From Blastopirellula marina (GTDB taxonomy: Bacteria; Planctomycetota; Planctomycetia; Pirellulales; Pirellulaceae), in assembly GCF_002967765.1 (NCBI RefSeq), contig NZ_PUHY01000014.1, positions 310,001 through 374,000 of the forward strand: a stretch of 64,000 nucleotides of DNA, read 5' to 3'. Of this stretch, positions 22,884 to 31,522 are shown in pieces. The translations under genes and the position numbers were made by a program. Every line of letters begins with the position of its first letter. The first letter of the stretch is position 1. A model generated the notes under the pieces. It had not been told where the DNA came from. It ran no database searches and saw only the letters and a list, made by a program, of their open reading frames with translations.

Positions 22884-23852
22884 ATGAAGCTCTCCCTGGT
22901 AATCCCTGTTTATAACGAAGACGAAAGCTTGACCAAGCTGCACGCTGAGATATGCGAAGTGGTCAATGCCAACGGATATGATGTCGAGATCTTGTTCATC
23001 GACGACGGATCGAAAGACGATTCGTGGAAGGTGATTGGCAAGCTGGCCGAGAAGGACTCGCGGGTGCGTGGCTTCAAGTTCCGTCGCAACTTCGGTAAAG
23101 CGGCCGGTCTGGATGCCGGGTTTCAGGAGGCGAAGGGAGACATCATCATCACGATGGATGCCGACCTGCAGGACGATCCGCAAGAGATCCCTCGTTTTCT
23201 CGAGCAGCTCGAGGCGGGCAAAGATGTCATCAGCGGTTGGAAGCAAGTGCGACACGATCCTTGGCACAAGGTCGGTCCTTCCCGCGTTTTCAATTGGATG
23301 GTCAGTAAGCTAACCGGCGTCAAGTTGCACGATCATAACTGCGGTATGAAGTGCTACCGGGCGGAAATCTTTGACGAAGTGCGACTTTACGGCGAACTGC
23401 ATCGATTCGTCCCCGTGCTGGCTGCCGCTCATGGTTGGAAAGTGGGTGAAATCGTCATCAATCATCGTGCTCGCCAGTTCGGCCATTCGAAGTACGGTGT
23501 TCGCCGCTTCCTGAAAGGCTTTCTCGACCTGACCACGGTGGCCTTTATCACCGGTTACGGACAGCGGCCGCAACACTTGCTCGGTGGGATCGGGCTGCTG
23601 TTCTTCGCTCTCGGTTTTCTGGGATTGTTCGGGCTTTCCAGTTGGTGGGTGCTCGATCGCCTGCTCGGAGCGGAGGAGCCGATTGAATTGCACAAGCGCG
23701 CCATCTTCTACTACTCGATCGTTTCGTTACTGCTGGGTACTCAGTTTGTAACCGTCGGCTTGTTGGCCGAGATGATTCGTTCGGCCATGGCGCCGCAAAC
23801 CAAGACGTATTTCGTCTCGCAGCGCGTGGGAGCCTCCGATGAAGCCAGCTAG
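22884..23852 (+). CDS. Polyprenyl-phosphate glycosyltransferase (GT2, DPM1/GtrB type)
   Basis: A 322-residue GT2 enzyme that transfers a sugar from a nucleotide donor to a polyprenyl phosphate. Motifs: LVIPVYNEDESL (N-terminal strand), IDDGSKDDS, NFGKAAGLDAGF and the metal-binding DADLQDDP (near residue 95). QFGHSKYGVRRF is typical of the DPM1/GtrB subgroup. Two transmembrane helices near the C-terminus (about 235-255 and 270-290) anchor it. ATG 22884 is the first residue of the conserved fold. Its stop overlaps the next gene by 14 bases, so the two are translationally coupled. Confidence 0.92.
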   Translation: MKLSLVIPVYNEDESLTKLHAEICEVVNANGYDVEILFIDDGSKDDSWKVIGKLAEKDSRVRGFKFRRNFGKAAGLDAGFQEAKGDIIITMDADLQDDPQEIPRFLEQLEAGKDVISGWKQVRHDPWHKVGPSRVFNWMVSKLTGVKLHDHNCGMKCYRAEIFDEVRLYGELHRFVPVLAAAHGWKVGEIVINHRARQFGHSKYGVRRFLKGFLDLTTVAFITGYGQRPQHLLGGIGLLFFALGFLGLFGLSSWWVLDRLLGAEEPIELHKRAIFYYSIVSLLLGTQFVTVGLLAEMIRSAMAPQTKTYFVSQRVGASDEAS

Positions 23853-25434
23853 AGTTCCACGCAAGAAAGATGCCTGGGCCGAGGCGGACCAGTATCGCTG
23901 GGCCATCTATTGGCTTTTGATCGCGGTATGTATTGGCGGCAGTGTTGGCCGAACGTTCGCCGTCACCGGCAATCATGGTCGGCATCCGTTTCTCAGCGCG
24001 AACGATCGGAGTCGCTGGGCAACCGTCCGCTCGTTAGTCGATCACAACACGTTCGCCATCGACGAAGTGATCGAGGATCACTATTGGGATTCAATCGACA
24101 AGGTCTATCACCTCGGTCCGGATGGGAAGTACCACTACTACAGCAGCAAACCGCCTCTGATGTCGGTCGTGCTCGCCGGGGAGTACTGGGTAATCAAGAA
24201 CACGATCGGTTTGAAGATCGCCGAGCATCCATTTTATGTCGGTCGAGCCATCATCATCGTGACCAACGGATTGCTTTTGCTAGGGCTTTTATGGCCCACG
24301 ATCTTGATCGTCGAACGTTACGCCAAGTCCGATTTCGCCCGCGTCGGAATTGTGGCGACTATTTGCTTCGGGACATTTCTGACCACCTATGCCGTGACCA
24401 TCAACAATCACCTGTTGGCGGCCACCAGCGTGGCGATTGCGCTGTACTGCGGTCTGCGAGTCTGGTGCGACGACCGCAGCGAGGCAAAGTATTTGCTCGG
24501 GGCTGGCTTCTTTGCCGCCTGTGCCGCGGTGAACGATCTGCCGGCATTCAGTTTCTTCGCCTTGCTCGGGCTGGCGATGCTGATCAAGAAGCCGGTACCG
24601 ACCTTGCTGTATGGCATTCCTGGGGCGGCCGTGATCTTGGTAGCCTCGATCGGCTCGAACTACATCGCCCATCAATCGTGGCGGCCTCCCTACGCCCATC
24701 GTGGTGACGGTGAAGTCTTGGGAACGGTCGAAAGCAAGCTGCATGGTCCGCTCGATCAGCGAAAACTTCCGCCGGAAGTGCGTGATGTACTCGCCCAGCA
24801 AGAGGTCGAGTTGAGCGACGAAGCGCAGATCATCACGCGCGAGACCGGCAACCGCTGGGTGCTGCTCGACAAAGGTATCGATCGCCGTTACGCGATTCAA
24901 CGAACCGATTCCGCGATTGAAGTGCGGGATTGGGACAACTGGTACGACTACGACACCAGCTACTGGAAGCCAGGGGTCAAGAAGGGTGTCGACGAGGGGG
25001 AAACTTCCCGCGCGTGGTATGCGTTTCACGTGATCCTGGGCCATCATGGGATCTTATCGCTAACACCAGTCTGGTTCCTTTCGATCGTGGGGCTGGGCAT
25101 GTGGCTGGGCGAGAAGGGCGTATTTCGGCAGGTGGCGGCATTTATCGTGCTGCTGACTCTGGTCTGCGTGCTGTTTTATATCTTCCGGCCGCTGAAAGAT
25201 CGGAATTACGGGGGAATGACTTCTGGATTCCGCTGGGCATTTTGGCTAATCCCGATGTGGTTAACCGCCATGATCCCGGTGCTCGATCGTTGGAAAAGCT
25301 GGTGGTGGGGACAACGCGTGTTCGCCCTACTGCTCTTGTTTTCCGCGATCTCGGCGAGCTATTCCGCCTTGAATCCCTGGATTCACCCATGGATCTATAA
25401 CTATTTAGGGTACCTGGGGTGGCTTTCGTCGTAG
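23839..25434 (+). CDS. GT-C type membrane glycosyltransferase (GT39-like)
   Basis: A 531-residue protein with about ten transmembrane helices. The first luminal/periplasmic loop includes DRSRWATVRSLVDHNTFAID, DHYWDSIDKV and YYSSKPPLMSVVLAGEYWV, the aromatic, charged loop typical of GT-C enzymes that use a lipid-phosphate sugar donor. GGGAG lies six bases before ATG 23839, and it overlaps the GT2 gene. The set (flippase-like, polyprenyl-phosphate sugar synthase, GT-C transferase) implies a small envelope glycosylation pathway; acceptor unknown (protein or glycolipid). Confidence 0.82.
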   Translation: MKPARVPRKKDAWAEADQYRWAIYWLLIAVCIGGSVGRTFAVTGNHGRHPFLSANDRSRWATVRSLVDHNTFAIDEVIEDHYWDSIDKVYHLGPDGKYHYYSSKPPLMSVVLAGEYWVIKNTIGLKIAEHPFYVGRAIIIVTNGLLLLGLLWPTILIVERYAKSDFARVGIVATICFGTFLTTYAVTINNHLLAATSVAIALYCGLRVWCDDRSEAKYLLGAGFFAACAAVNDLPAFSFFALLGLAMLIKKPVPTLLYGIPGAAVILVASIGSNYIAHQSWRPPYAHRGDGEVLGTVESKLHGPLDQRKLPPEVRDVLAQQEVELSDEAQIITRETGNRWVLLDKGIDRRYAIQRTDSAIEVRDWDNWYDYDTSYWKPGVKKGVDEGETSRAWYAFHVILGHHGILSLTPVWFLSIVGLGMWLGEKGVFRQVAAFIVLLTLVCVLFYIFRPLKDRNYGGMTSGFRWAFWLIPMWLTAMIPVLDRWKSWWWGQRVFALLLLFSAISASYSALNPWIHPWIYNYLGYLGWLSS

Positions 25435-25561
25435 CGCCCAGGTGCTGGCAAAACTCCTGTTGCGTCATTTCCCGAAATCCAGACAATATCGGGCAAATTC
25501 CCGACCCTGAACCTGACCCGTTCAATTAATCCTTCAGGCGTAACGCAAGGAGGCGTGCTTG

Positions 25562-26272
25562 ATGATGTTCCCGCATTCATCGACCTGGATGACCGCAATC
25601 GGTTTCCTATGTCTTAGTATGTTGGCCACCGGTTGTGGCAGTTCTGATTCCGCTAATCCCCCCGCGGCCAGCATTGGCACCGGTGGATCGGACGATGGGG
25701 CAGGGGGAACGCACACCGTTTCCACCGACATCGGTCCCGAAGACAACGTCTCTGAATTCGGTGGAGAAGAATTCCCGGAAGTCATTCTGACGACATCCAA
25801 GGGAACGATTCGCTTGAAGCTGGACGCCAAGAAGGCTCCGGCCACGGTCGATAACTTTCTGACCAACTACGTTGCTACCGGCCATTACGATGGAACCATC
25901 TTTCACTACGTCCAGCCGCAAGGGATGATCCTGGGCGGTTTGTTCGATGGGACGATGACCCCGAAAGCAACCCGCGCTGAAATCCAGAACGAGGCCAACA
26001 ATGGGCTGAAGAACAAGCGTGGTACGATCGCGATGTCGCGCGACCCGAACTTCATCCACAGTTCGACCTGCCAGTTTTTTATTAACTGCGCGGACAACAG
26101 CTCGTTCGACTATATCGGTTCGGACGATTCGTCGAGCTACGGCTATTGCGTGTTCGGCGAGGTTGTCGAGGGCCTGGACGTGGTCGATTCGATTTCGATG
26201 ACAGAAGTCGACGCGAACGACGGCAAGCCAAAAGAGACGATCGAGATTCTATCGGCCGAGCGCGTTAAGTGA
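25562..26272 (+). CDS. Lipoprotein cyclophilin-type peptidyl-prolyl isomerase
   Basis: A 236-residue protein. Signal peptide with lipobox LATGC, Cys25 being the lipidated residue, then a Gly/Ser/Asp-rich linker. The cyclophilin domain spans about residues 70-235: APATVDNFLTNYVATGHYDG TIFHYVQPQGMILGG matches the family's 'FHRvi..FmiQgG', although with Tyr-Val for Arg-Val. Further motifs are GTIAMSRDPNFIHSSTCQFF and YCVFGEVVEGLDVVDSI. The usual catalytic Arg of FHR is absent. Start ATG 25562 lies eight bases after AAGGAGG. Likely role: periplasmic/membrane protein folding. It overlaps the convergent gene's 3' end by 24 bases. Confidence 0.9.
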   Translation: MMFPHSSTWMTAIGFLCLSMLATGCGSSDSANPPAASIGTGGSDDGAGGTHTVSTDIGPEDNVSEFGGEEFPEVILTTSKGTIRLKLDAKKAPATVDNFLTNYVATGHYDGTIFHYVQPQGMILGGLFDGTMTPKATRAEIQNEANNGLKNKRGTIAMSRDPNFIHSSTCQFFINCADNSSFDYIGSDDSSSYGYCVFGEVVEGLDVVDSISMTEVDANDGKPKETIEILSAERVK

Positions 26273-26902
26273 GCTCGGGCTGTTGGTGGTAACACGATCG
26301 GGATTGTAGGAACTGCGTAACAATTCCAAGAGATGATCGATCGTGTAATTGCGGCGACGGGGGACCGCTTGTTCAGGGCTGAGAAGCCCATGTTCGGTAA
26401 GCAGGTCCTCGGTCACCAAATTATCAAGCGGTGGAAATAGTCGCTCTTGCTCAATCCACTGTTGCTCAAAAGCTTTTCCTTCTCCGGCAAGCTGCATGAA
26501 GTGCCGGAGTGACTTGTGCGACGTACACATCGCATCAATGCGTTGGAACAGGTACGTTGGATCTTTCGGAAAGCGTTCCGCCGGTTCGTGGCTGAGCTCG
26601 CTGAGCACAAAGCGACTGAAGAATTCTTTGTCGTGGGGAAAGCTCCGCACAATCTGATGGCGGCCCGGGATTTGGATATGCATCCCCCGTAGCTCTTCCA
26701 GTAAGTCGTGCACCTGGCTTTGCGTAAGCAGCCGCGGCTTTTGAGGGTTGCCGGTTCGTGCGAAGAATTGACGAATAAGGTCTTCGAGCGTTTCAAATGT
26801 GGGCGGTTGAGGCGCAGCGTTTAGTCGCGTGGACAGCCCGAGCACCATCGCCAGGACAACACTTAGTACGACTGCGACTGACCGAAAACGAAACAGACGC
26901 AT
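26249..26902 (-). CDS. Secreted hypothetical protein
   Basis: A 217-residue protein with a signal peptide (RSVAVVLSVVLAMVLGLSTR, cleavage near LNAA). The mature part is helical and charged (ETLEDLIRQFFARTG, KEFFSRFVLSELSHEPAERF, SLRHFMQLAGEGKAFEQQWI). No family is recognised. ATG 26902 follows GGGGGA four bases away. It is convergent with the cyclophilin gene and overlaps its end. Periplasmic role unknown. Confidence 0.75.
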   Translation of the reverse strand: MRLFRFRSVAVVLSVVLAMVLGLSTRLNAAPQPPTFETLEDLIRQFFARTGNPQKPRLLTQSQVHDLLEELRGMHIQIPGRHQIVRSFPHDKEFFSRFVLSELSHEPAERFPKDPTYLFQRIDAMCTSHKSLRHFMQLAGEGKAFEQQWIEQERLFPPLDNLVTEDLLTEHGLLSPEQAVPRRRNYTIDHLLELLRSSYNPDRVTTNSPSSLNALGR

Positions 26903-27285
26903 GATTCCCCCAACGCACTTTCGCGCATTTCATGCAAGACAAAGGTATACGAAATCTACGTGCTGCCCACTTCTTATAAGGGTAGCTCACAAACTATCGA
27001 TTGGCGGTGATTAGTTCAAAATGGGGGTACCGCACAGGTCATGGTCTTCATAAGTCGCGAGATATCAGGCCTTTTGCTTATAGGCCACCTGTTCGGTGGA
27101 TGTTGTAGAATCTCATTAATTGCATTTAAGATTCCCTAAGTGATGGCATTAAGAAGTTGTGATATACTTTAAGCCCAATTTTTCTGTTGCTTTCTGAGCC
27201 TCGTTCTCTATACTGCGAGAACGTTTTCGAGGTTGTCACCCCCAATGACAACCGGCAGGCAATCACGGTAGTAGGAGATACCGTC
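26903..27285. other. Intergenic region, no gene seen
   Basis: The 383-bp gap between divergent genes holds AT-rich stretches; a TATACT box near 27163 could be a -10 element for the zinc-ribbon gene. No repeat or RNA gene is apparent. Confidence 0.35.
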
Positions 27286-27531
27286 GTGTGTAAAGTCACG
27301 TACTTCGTGCAGTCTTGTCCTACGTGTGGTCGAAAGCTTCAGGTCAAAGTGGAATACTTGGGGTTGGAAGTTTCATGCCAGCATTGTGGCGCAAACTTCA
27401 TTTCCCAAGATCCCACCAGCCTGCCAGCTCCGATCGCAAACCCGGTGGACGACGCACTGCACAAAGCCGACGCCTTTTTAGGGCGTGGCCTGACAAACAC
27501 TCAGTTTCCTACCACATTTGGTACCAACTGA
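27286..27531 (+). CDS. Small zinc-ribbon protein
   Basis: An 81-residue protein with one treble-clef/zinc-ribbon motif: CPTCGRKL then 14 residues and CQHCGANF, four Cys able to bind Zn. The rest is short and polar (SLPAPIANPVDD, KADAFLGRGL). Family function unknown; such ribbons bind nucleic acid or protein. The GTG at 27286 is preceded by GGAGA; the frame is open back to a TTG at 27187, so the start is uncertain. A terminator follows. Confidence 0.6.
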   Translation: MCKVTYFVQSCPTCGRKLQVKVEYLGLEVSCQHCGANFISQDPTSLPAPIANPVDDALHKADAFLGRGLTNTQFPTTFGTN

Positions 27532-27586
27532 GACTTTTCAGAGGCGGAAAGGATTCGGTTTGCAAGCGCAAACCACAAGCAAGGAT

Positions 27587-27607
27587 AAGGCCGCATGACG
27601 CGGCCTT
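27587..27607 (+). terminator. Intrinsic terminator
   Basis: Stem AAGGCCGC / GCGGCCTT (8 bp, loop ATGAC) followed by TTTT, 55 bases past the zinc-ribbon gene's stop. Confidence 0.8.
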
Positions 27608-27669
27608 TTATCGTTTCTTGGCAGCAAGTTGAATCTAACCTGCTGCCGGTCTGTTTGGCATGGATCGCG

Positions 27670-28950
27670 TTAGGCTGTGCCACAGATCTTGGCCAGGTCC
27701 TCAAAGAAATGAGGATACGTCTTGCTCGTGCAGCTGGGGTTTAAGATCACCACGCCGGGCTGTTTTAAACCGACCAGGGCCAAGCTCATCGCCATCCGGT
27801 GATCGTTGTAGGTCTCGATCCGTGCCGGCTGAAGAGTCCCTGGGGTGATGATCATCCCGTCGGGCAATTCTTCAACGGTTGCACCGAGCTTACGTAGTTC
27901 GCACGCCAGGTCGCCGATGCGGTCGGTTTCTTTGTGGCGATTGTGGGCGACCCCAGTGATCTTAGTCGGTCCGGTGGCGAATAACGCAACCGCAGCTAAT
28001 GTTTGAACGGTATCGCTTATTTCGCCCATGTCGATTTCGATCCCTGAGAGCGACTTGCCAGTGACCGTGACCGAATTGGGCGTGTAATCGACTTCGCAGC
28101 CCATCTGAGCGAGCGCTTCGCAAAAACCGACGTCCCCTTGTAACGCATCCTTGGAAAGCCCCTCGACGGTTACTTTGCCGCCAGAAACGGCCGCCGCGCC
28201 CCAGAAATAACTCGCCGCCGAAGCATCGGGCTCGATCGCATAGGGGCGGGCCTGGTACTTCTGCTGGCCGGGAATCACGAAGCGATGGCAATCGTTTTCT
28301 TCCATTGTGGCCCCGAAGTCACGCATGATTTGCGTTGTCATCCGTACGTACGGCTGCGACACCAATTCGCCGTCGACCACTAGTTCCACTTCACCTTGAG
28401 CGTACGGGGCAGCCATCAATAGGCCGCTCAGATATTGGCTGCTAATGTTGCCCGCAATCTTCGCTTTGCCCCCTGGTAGCCCCTCGGCATTGACCAGCAC
28501 CGGTGGGCAGGCATTGTCTTGCTCGGTGCGAATCGCGGCACCAAGCTGTTTGAGGGCTTCGATCAGGTCGCCAATCGGTCGCTCGCGCATGCGGGCAATC
28601 CCATCGAGTCGAAACTTGCCCTTCCCCAGGGTTGCCAGCGCCGTGAGAAACCGCATCGAGGTCCCGCTGTTGGCGATAAACATCTCGATGTTCTCGCCGG
28701 CGAACCGACCGCCGTTACCTTGCACGGTCAGCGTGTGCTGTGCGGCATTGTGATCGATTTTCACGCCAATGCGGCGGAGGCTATCGATCATGACTTCGGT
28801 ATCTTCGCTTTCGAGCGCCCCGGTGAGCGTTGAGGTTCCTTCAGCCAGGGCAGCGATGATTAGCGCGCGGTTGGTCAGGCTTTTCGAACCGGGAGGACGA
28901 ATCGAACCGGTAATCGGCCCACAGGGGGTAATCTCAATCTCAGAAACCAC
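27670..28950 (-). CDS. aroA: 3-phosphoshikimate 1-carboxyvinyltransferase
   Basis: A 426-residue EPSP synthase, the shikimate-pathway enzyme joining PEP to shikimate-3-phosphate. Two repeats of the inside-out barrel are visible; hallmark motifs include [13 protein letters not shown] near residue 20, [15 protein letters not shown] near 90 (the PEP/S3P-binding LGNAGTAMR-type region), [28 protein letters not shown] near 340 and [12 protein letters not shown] near 385. Start GTG 28950 gives [15 protein letters not shown], the usual N-terminus; no strong ribosome-binding site is seen. It stands alone between a PQQ-protein gene and the zinc-ribbon gene. Confidence 0.97.
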   Translation of the reverse strand: MVSEIEITPCGPITGSIRPPGSKSLTNRALIIAALAEGTSTLTGALESEDTEVMIDSLRRIGVKIDHNAAQHTLTVQGNGGRFAGENIEMFIANSGTSMRFLTALATLGKGKFRLDGIARMRERPIGDLIEALKQLGAAIRTEQDNACPPVLVNAEGLPGGKAKIAGNISSQYLSGLLMAAPYAQGEVELVVDGELVSQPYVRMTTQIMRDFGATMEENDCHRFVIPGQQKYQARPYAIEPDASAASYFWGAAAVSGGKVTVEGLSKDALQGDVGFCEALAQMGCEVDYTPNSVTVTGKSLSGIEIDMGEISDTVQTLAAVALFATGPTKITGVAHNRHKETDRIGDLACELRKLGATVEELPDGMIITPGTLQPARIETYNDHRMAMSLALVGLKQPGVVILNPSCTSKTYPHFFEDLAKICGTA

Positions 28951-29031
28951 GATGCAACTTCGGCGAACAAGGGGAAACGACGGGGCCCCTCCTTCCAGGC
29001 GGAAAGAGGGGAAGGAGCTGAATCCCCTAGT

Positions 29032-30246
29032 TTACTTCTTCCCGGCGATTTTCCACAGATGGTGTTCCCCCTTCAAATACATCGCGTCGGCGGTCAGGGC
29101 AGGGGTGGCTTGGATGTTCTCGCCCATCTCGATCTCTTCGACGATCTTCCCCTTCTTGCCGGAGATATCGACGACAAAGACCGTGCCGTTGAAGTTCGCC
29201 GCATAGAGCTTCTCGCCAGCAATTACCGGCGAGGCCCAGAATGGGCCTTTCAGTCGCAAAGGCCACTCGATGTCTCCAGTCGAGGCGTCGGCACAGGTCA
29301 GCACGCCCGCTCCGTTGATGATGTAGACCTTTCCGTCGCTTAGGATGGGACTCATCGACGATGGATTGAGCTTGCTGACCTCCCACGTGATCTCTGGCTT
29401 CACACGTGGATTTTGCAGATCGAGCATGATCAGCCCGTTCGAGGCGACGTAGGTCTTGCCGTCATTGGAAACCGCCGAGGAGATGGTCGACGCGCCTCCT
29501 CCCAGTTCCCACAAGATCTCGCCGCTCTGGGCTTCCACCGCGGTGATCCCGCCACTGCTTTGCAGCAAGACAACGCTTTCCTCGGCCGGGTCGCTCGCAC
29601 TCAATGCGATGGGCGAGGCCCAGTTCGCTTTTTCTTCACGAGGGAGGAACCAGCGTGTCTGGCCGTTTTCGGCATTGATACCGGCAGCGAACGAATCGCC
29701 TTGGTTTTCGATTTGAACGACAACCGTGCCATCGACCACCAGGGGCGAACTCGCCATGCCTACATCGTTGCCTGCTTTCGGATGCTCGTGACCCAGCCCG
29801 CGATACCACACCAGGTTGCCATCCAAATCAAGGCAAGCCAAGTCGTTCGAGCCAAAGAAGGCGAACACATGCTTACCGTCGCTCACTGGGCTTGGTGCGG
29901 CTGGGGTCGATTGCGAGTGGCAGAATGTTCGACCGGTCGCCCAGAAATTACGTCGCCACAGCAGCTTGCCATCGTCGGTGGAATAACACAGCACGTGCAA
30001 TTGCTCGGAGTCCGCACCACTGGCGGTCGTACAGATTACCTTGTCTCCCACCACAATCGGGCTGGAAGGACCGCGGCCAGGGAGTTCAACCTCCCAGGCA
30101 ATGTTGTCACCTTCGGCAGTCCATTTTTCAGGGAGGGTCAACGCGCGATTGGTGCTGGTCGCTTCGCTGCCGCGGAATTGGTTCCAATCGGCCAGTGTGG
30201 GAAAGGCCATTAGCGACACGAACATCAAAGTCAGGAGAATACGCAT
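29032..30246 (-). CDS. Secreted PQQ-repeat beta-propeller protein
   Basis: A 404-residue exported protein: signal peptide RILLTLMFVSLMAFPTLA, then DWNQFRGSEATSTN, the usual start of planctomycete PQQ/BamB-like propellers. Repeated blade motifs (LLWRRNF, NLVWYRGLGHEH, QTRWFLPREEKANWAS, EILWELGGGASTISSAVSND, DIEWPLRLKGPFWASPVIAG) make six to eight blades. Whether it binds PQQ is doubtful; such propellers usually act as binding scaffolds. ATG 30246 has AGGAA upstream. It begins 10 bases after the stop of the HEAT-type gene, an evident operon. Confidence 0.85.
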   Translation of the reverse strand: MRILLTLMFVSLMAFPTLADWNQFRGSEATSTNRALTLPEKWTAEGDNIAWEVELPGRGPSSPIVVGDKVICTTASGADSEQLHVLCYSTDDGKLLWRRNFWATGRTFCHSQSTPAAPSPVSDGKHVFAFFGSNDLACLDLDGNLVWYRGLGHEHPKAGNDVGMASSPLVVDGTVVVQIENQGDSFAAGINAENGQTRWFLPREEKANWASPIALSASDPAEESVVLLQSSGGITAVEAQSGEILWELGGGASTISSAVSNDGKTYVASNGLIMLDLQNPRVKPEITWEVSKLNPSSMSPILSDGKVYIINGAGVLTCADASTGDIEWPLRLKGPFWASPVIAGEKLYAANFNGTVFVVDISGKKGKIVEEIEMGENIQATPALTADAMYLKGEHHLWKIAGKK

Positions 30247-30256
30247 GGGTGATTCC

Positions 30257-31399
30257 TTACGGCTTGGCTTCGCGGATGGCAGTTCCGAGGTGATCGCAGA
30301 CACGCAGGTCAAAGTGCCAGACGTTGGTCCACGATTGGGTTTGTTCGTTTTGTACGACCTTCACCAGAATGGTGTTCTCACCTGGCTGCAGTTGCACCTT
30401 GGCGATGTATTGATCGAAGTTATCGCCGGCGTGGTACACCTTGTTGGAAGCGACCAACTCGCCGTTAAGCCAAACCTTAGTCGCATTTGGCGAGCCCCAA
30501 CGCAGTTCGACATCTTGGGCCTTTTCACTCTCCAAGGTGGTGACCGCATAGCCCACCACTTCCTTAACGGGGGAATAGGCTTGATTGAAATCGACATGGC
30601 GTTTGCCTTTTTCGACGGTCAACGGTTGCCACTTGGCAGGGCCTTTGATCTCTTCGATTGGCTTGGCCGCGTACTTACCTTCGAGGTCGATCTCGGTCTC
30701 CGGCGGGTAGGCGGTATCGAATCCTTTTCCCTTCGCGAAGTCGAATGCGGCGATCACGTGCCAGTCTTTGACAAAGCCAAAATGCTCGGTCGTGTCGACC
30801 TCTTCGCCCAGCTCTTTCAAGGCATCCGCGATTTCGCTGGCCTGGGCGGCATTGCGTGTAGCGGTGAGGGCTTGTCGATAGGTGGCGATCGCTTCCTCTT
30901 TCTTTTCATCGGCAGCTTCCGACTTGGCTTGTTTCATTAAGCGATCGACAGCCAACAAGCGAAGTTCAAGCGAACTGTCGTTCTCGAAGCTGGGGATTAA
31001 CTCTTTTGCGGCCGGTTCGTTTTGATTCTTCAGCAGATGAAACGCTACTGTGCGGGCCTTGCTCGATTGGTTGTCGTCTTCGATGAACGTGACCAGTGTT
31101 TCGTCGGGGAGAGGCGAACCACTTTCCCGACCGTTCTGGGCAACCGATTCGACGGCACCCCGCAACCAGTTGGCGGCGATCGGCTTCTCATCGTCGAATG
31201 AGGCCAAGATCTGAGGAATGGCCTTGGCGTCAAGCTTACTCAACGCTTGTACCGCCTGGACAGCCTCGGGGAATCCGCGTCCGTCCGAACCAATCGCATT
31301 GACCGTGGTGGTGAGCTCTTCCACGGTTGCCGCACGCAGCGACGCGGCCGTTGTGGTCAGCACGACCAGGGCCACAAACAAGGTAGATCGTATCTTCAT
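30257..31399 (-). CDS. Secreted helical-repeat protein with C-terminal jelly-roll
   Basis: A 380-residue exported protein (signal peptide TLFVALVVLTTTAASLRA). Residues about 25-190 are HEAT-like helices (AVQALSKLDAKAIPQILASF, NWLRGAVESVAQNG, VDRLMKQAKSEA). The C-terminal half (ELRWGSPNATKVWLNGELVA; QYIAKVQLQPGENTILVKVV) resembles the galactose-binding-like jelly-roll fold common in planctomycete secreted enzymes. It is the first gene of a two-gene operon with the PQQ propeller; the pair may form a periplasmic complex. Substrate unknown. Confidence 0.8.
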   Translation of the reverse strand: MKIRSTLFVALVVLTTTAASLRAATVEELTTTVNAIGSDGRGFPEAVQAVQALSKLDAKAIPQILASFDDEKPIAANWLRGAVESVAQNGRESGSPLPDETLVTFIEDDNQSSKARTVAFHLLKNQNEPAAKELIPSFENDSSLELRLLAVDRLMKQAKSEAADEKKEEAIATYRQALTATRNAAQASEIADALKELGEEVDTTEHFGFVKDWHVIAAFDFAKGKGFDTAYPPETEIDLEGKYAAKPIEEIKGPAKWQPLTVEKGKRHVDFNQAYSPVKEVVGYAVTTLESEKAQDVELRWGSPNATKVWLNGELVASNKVYHAGDNFDQYIAKVQLQPGENTILVKVVQNEQTQSWTNVWHFDLRVCDHLGTAIREAKP

Positions 31400-31522
31400 C
31401 GTTCAACTTCTTCGGGGGGAGCGTTCTGAACCTTGGGCCCGATTGTAAACGATGGAATAGGGGAGCAGAACGCTCCGGCTAAATATTTACCATTCCTTTT
31501 TAACTCGCGAACAGAGCGAGCT

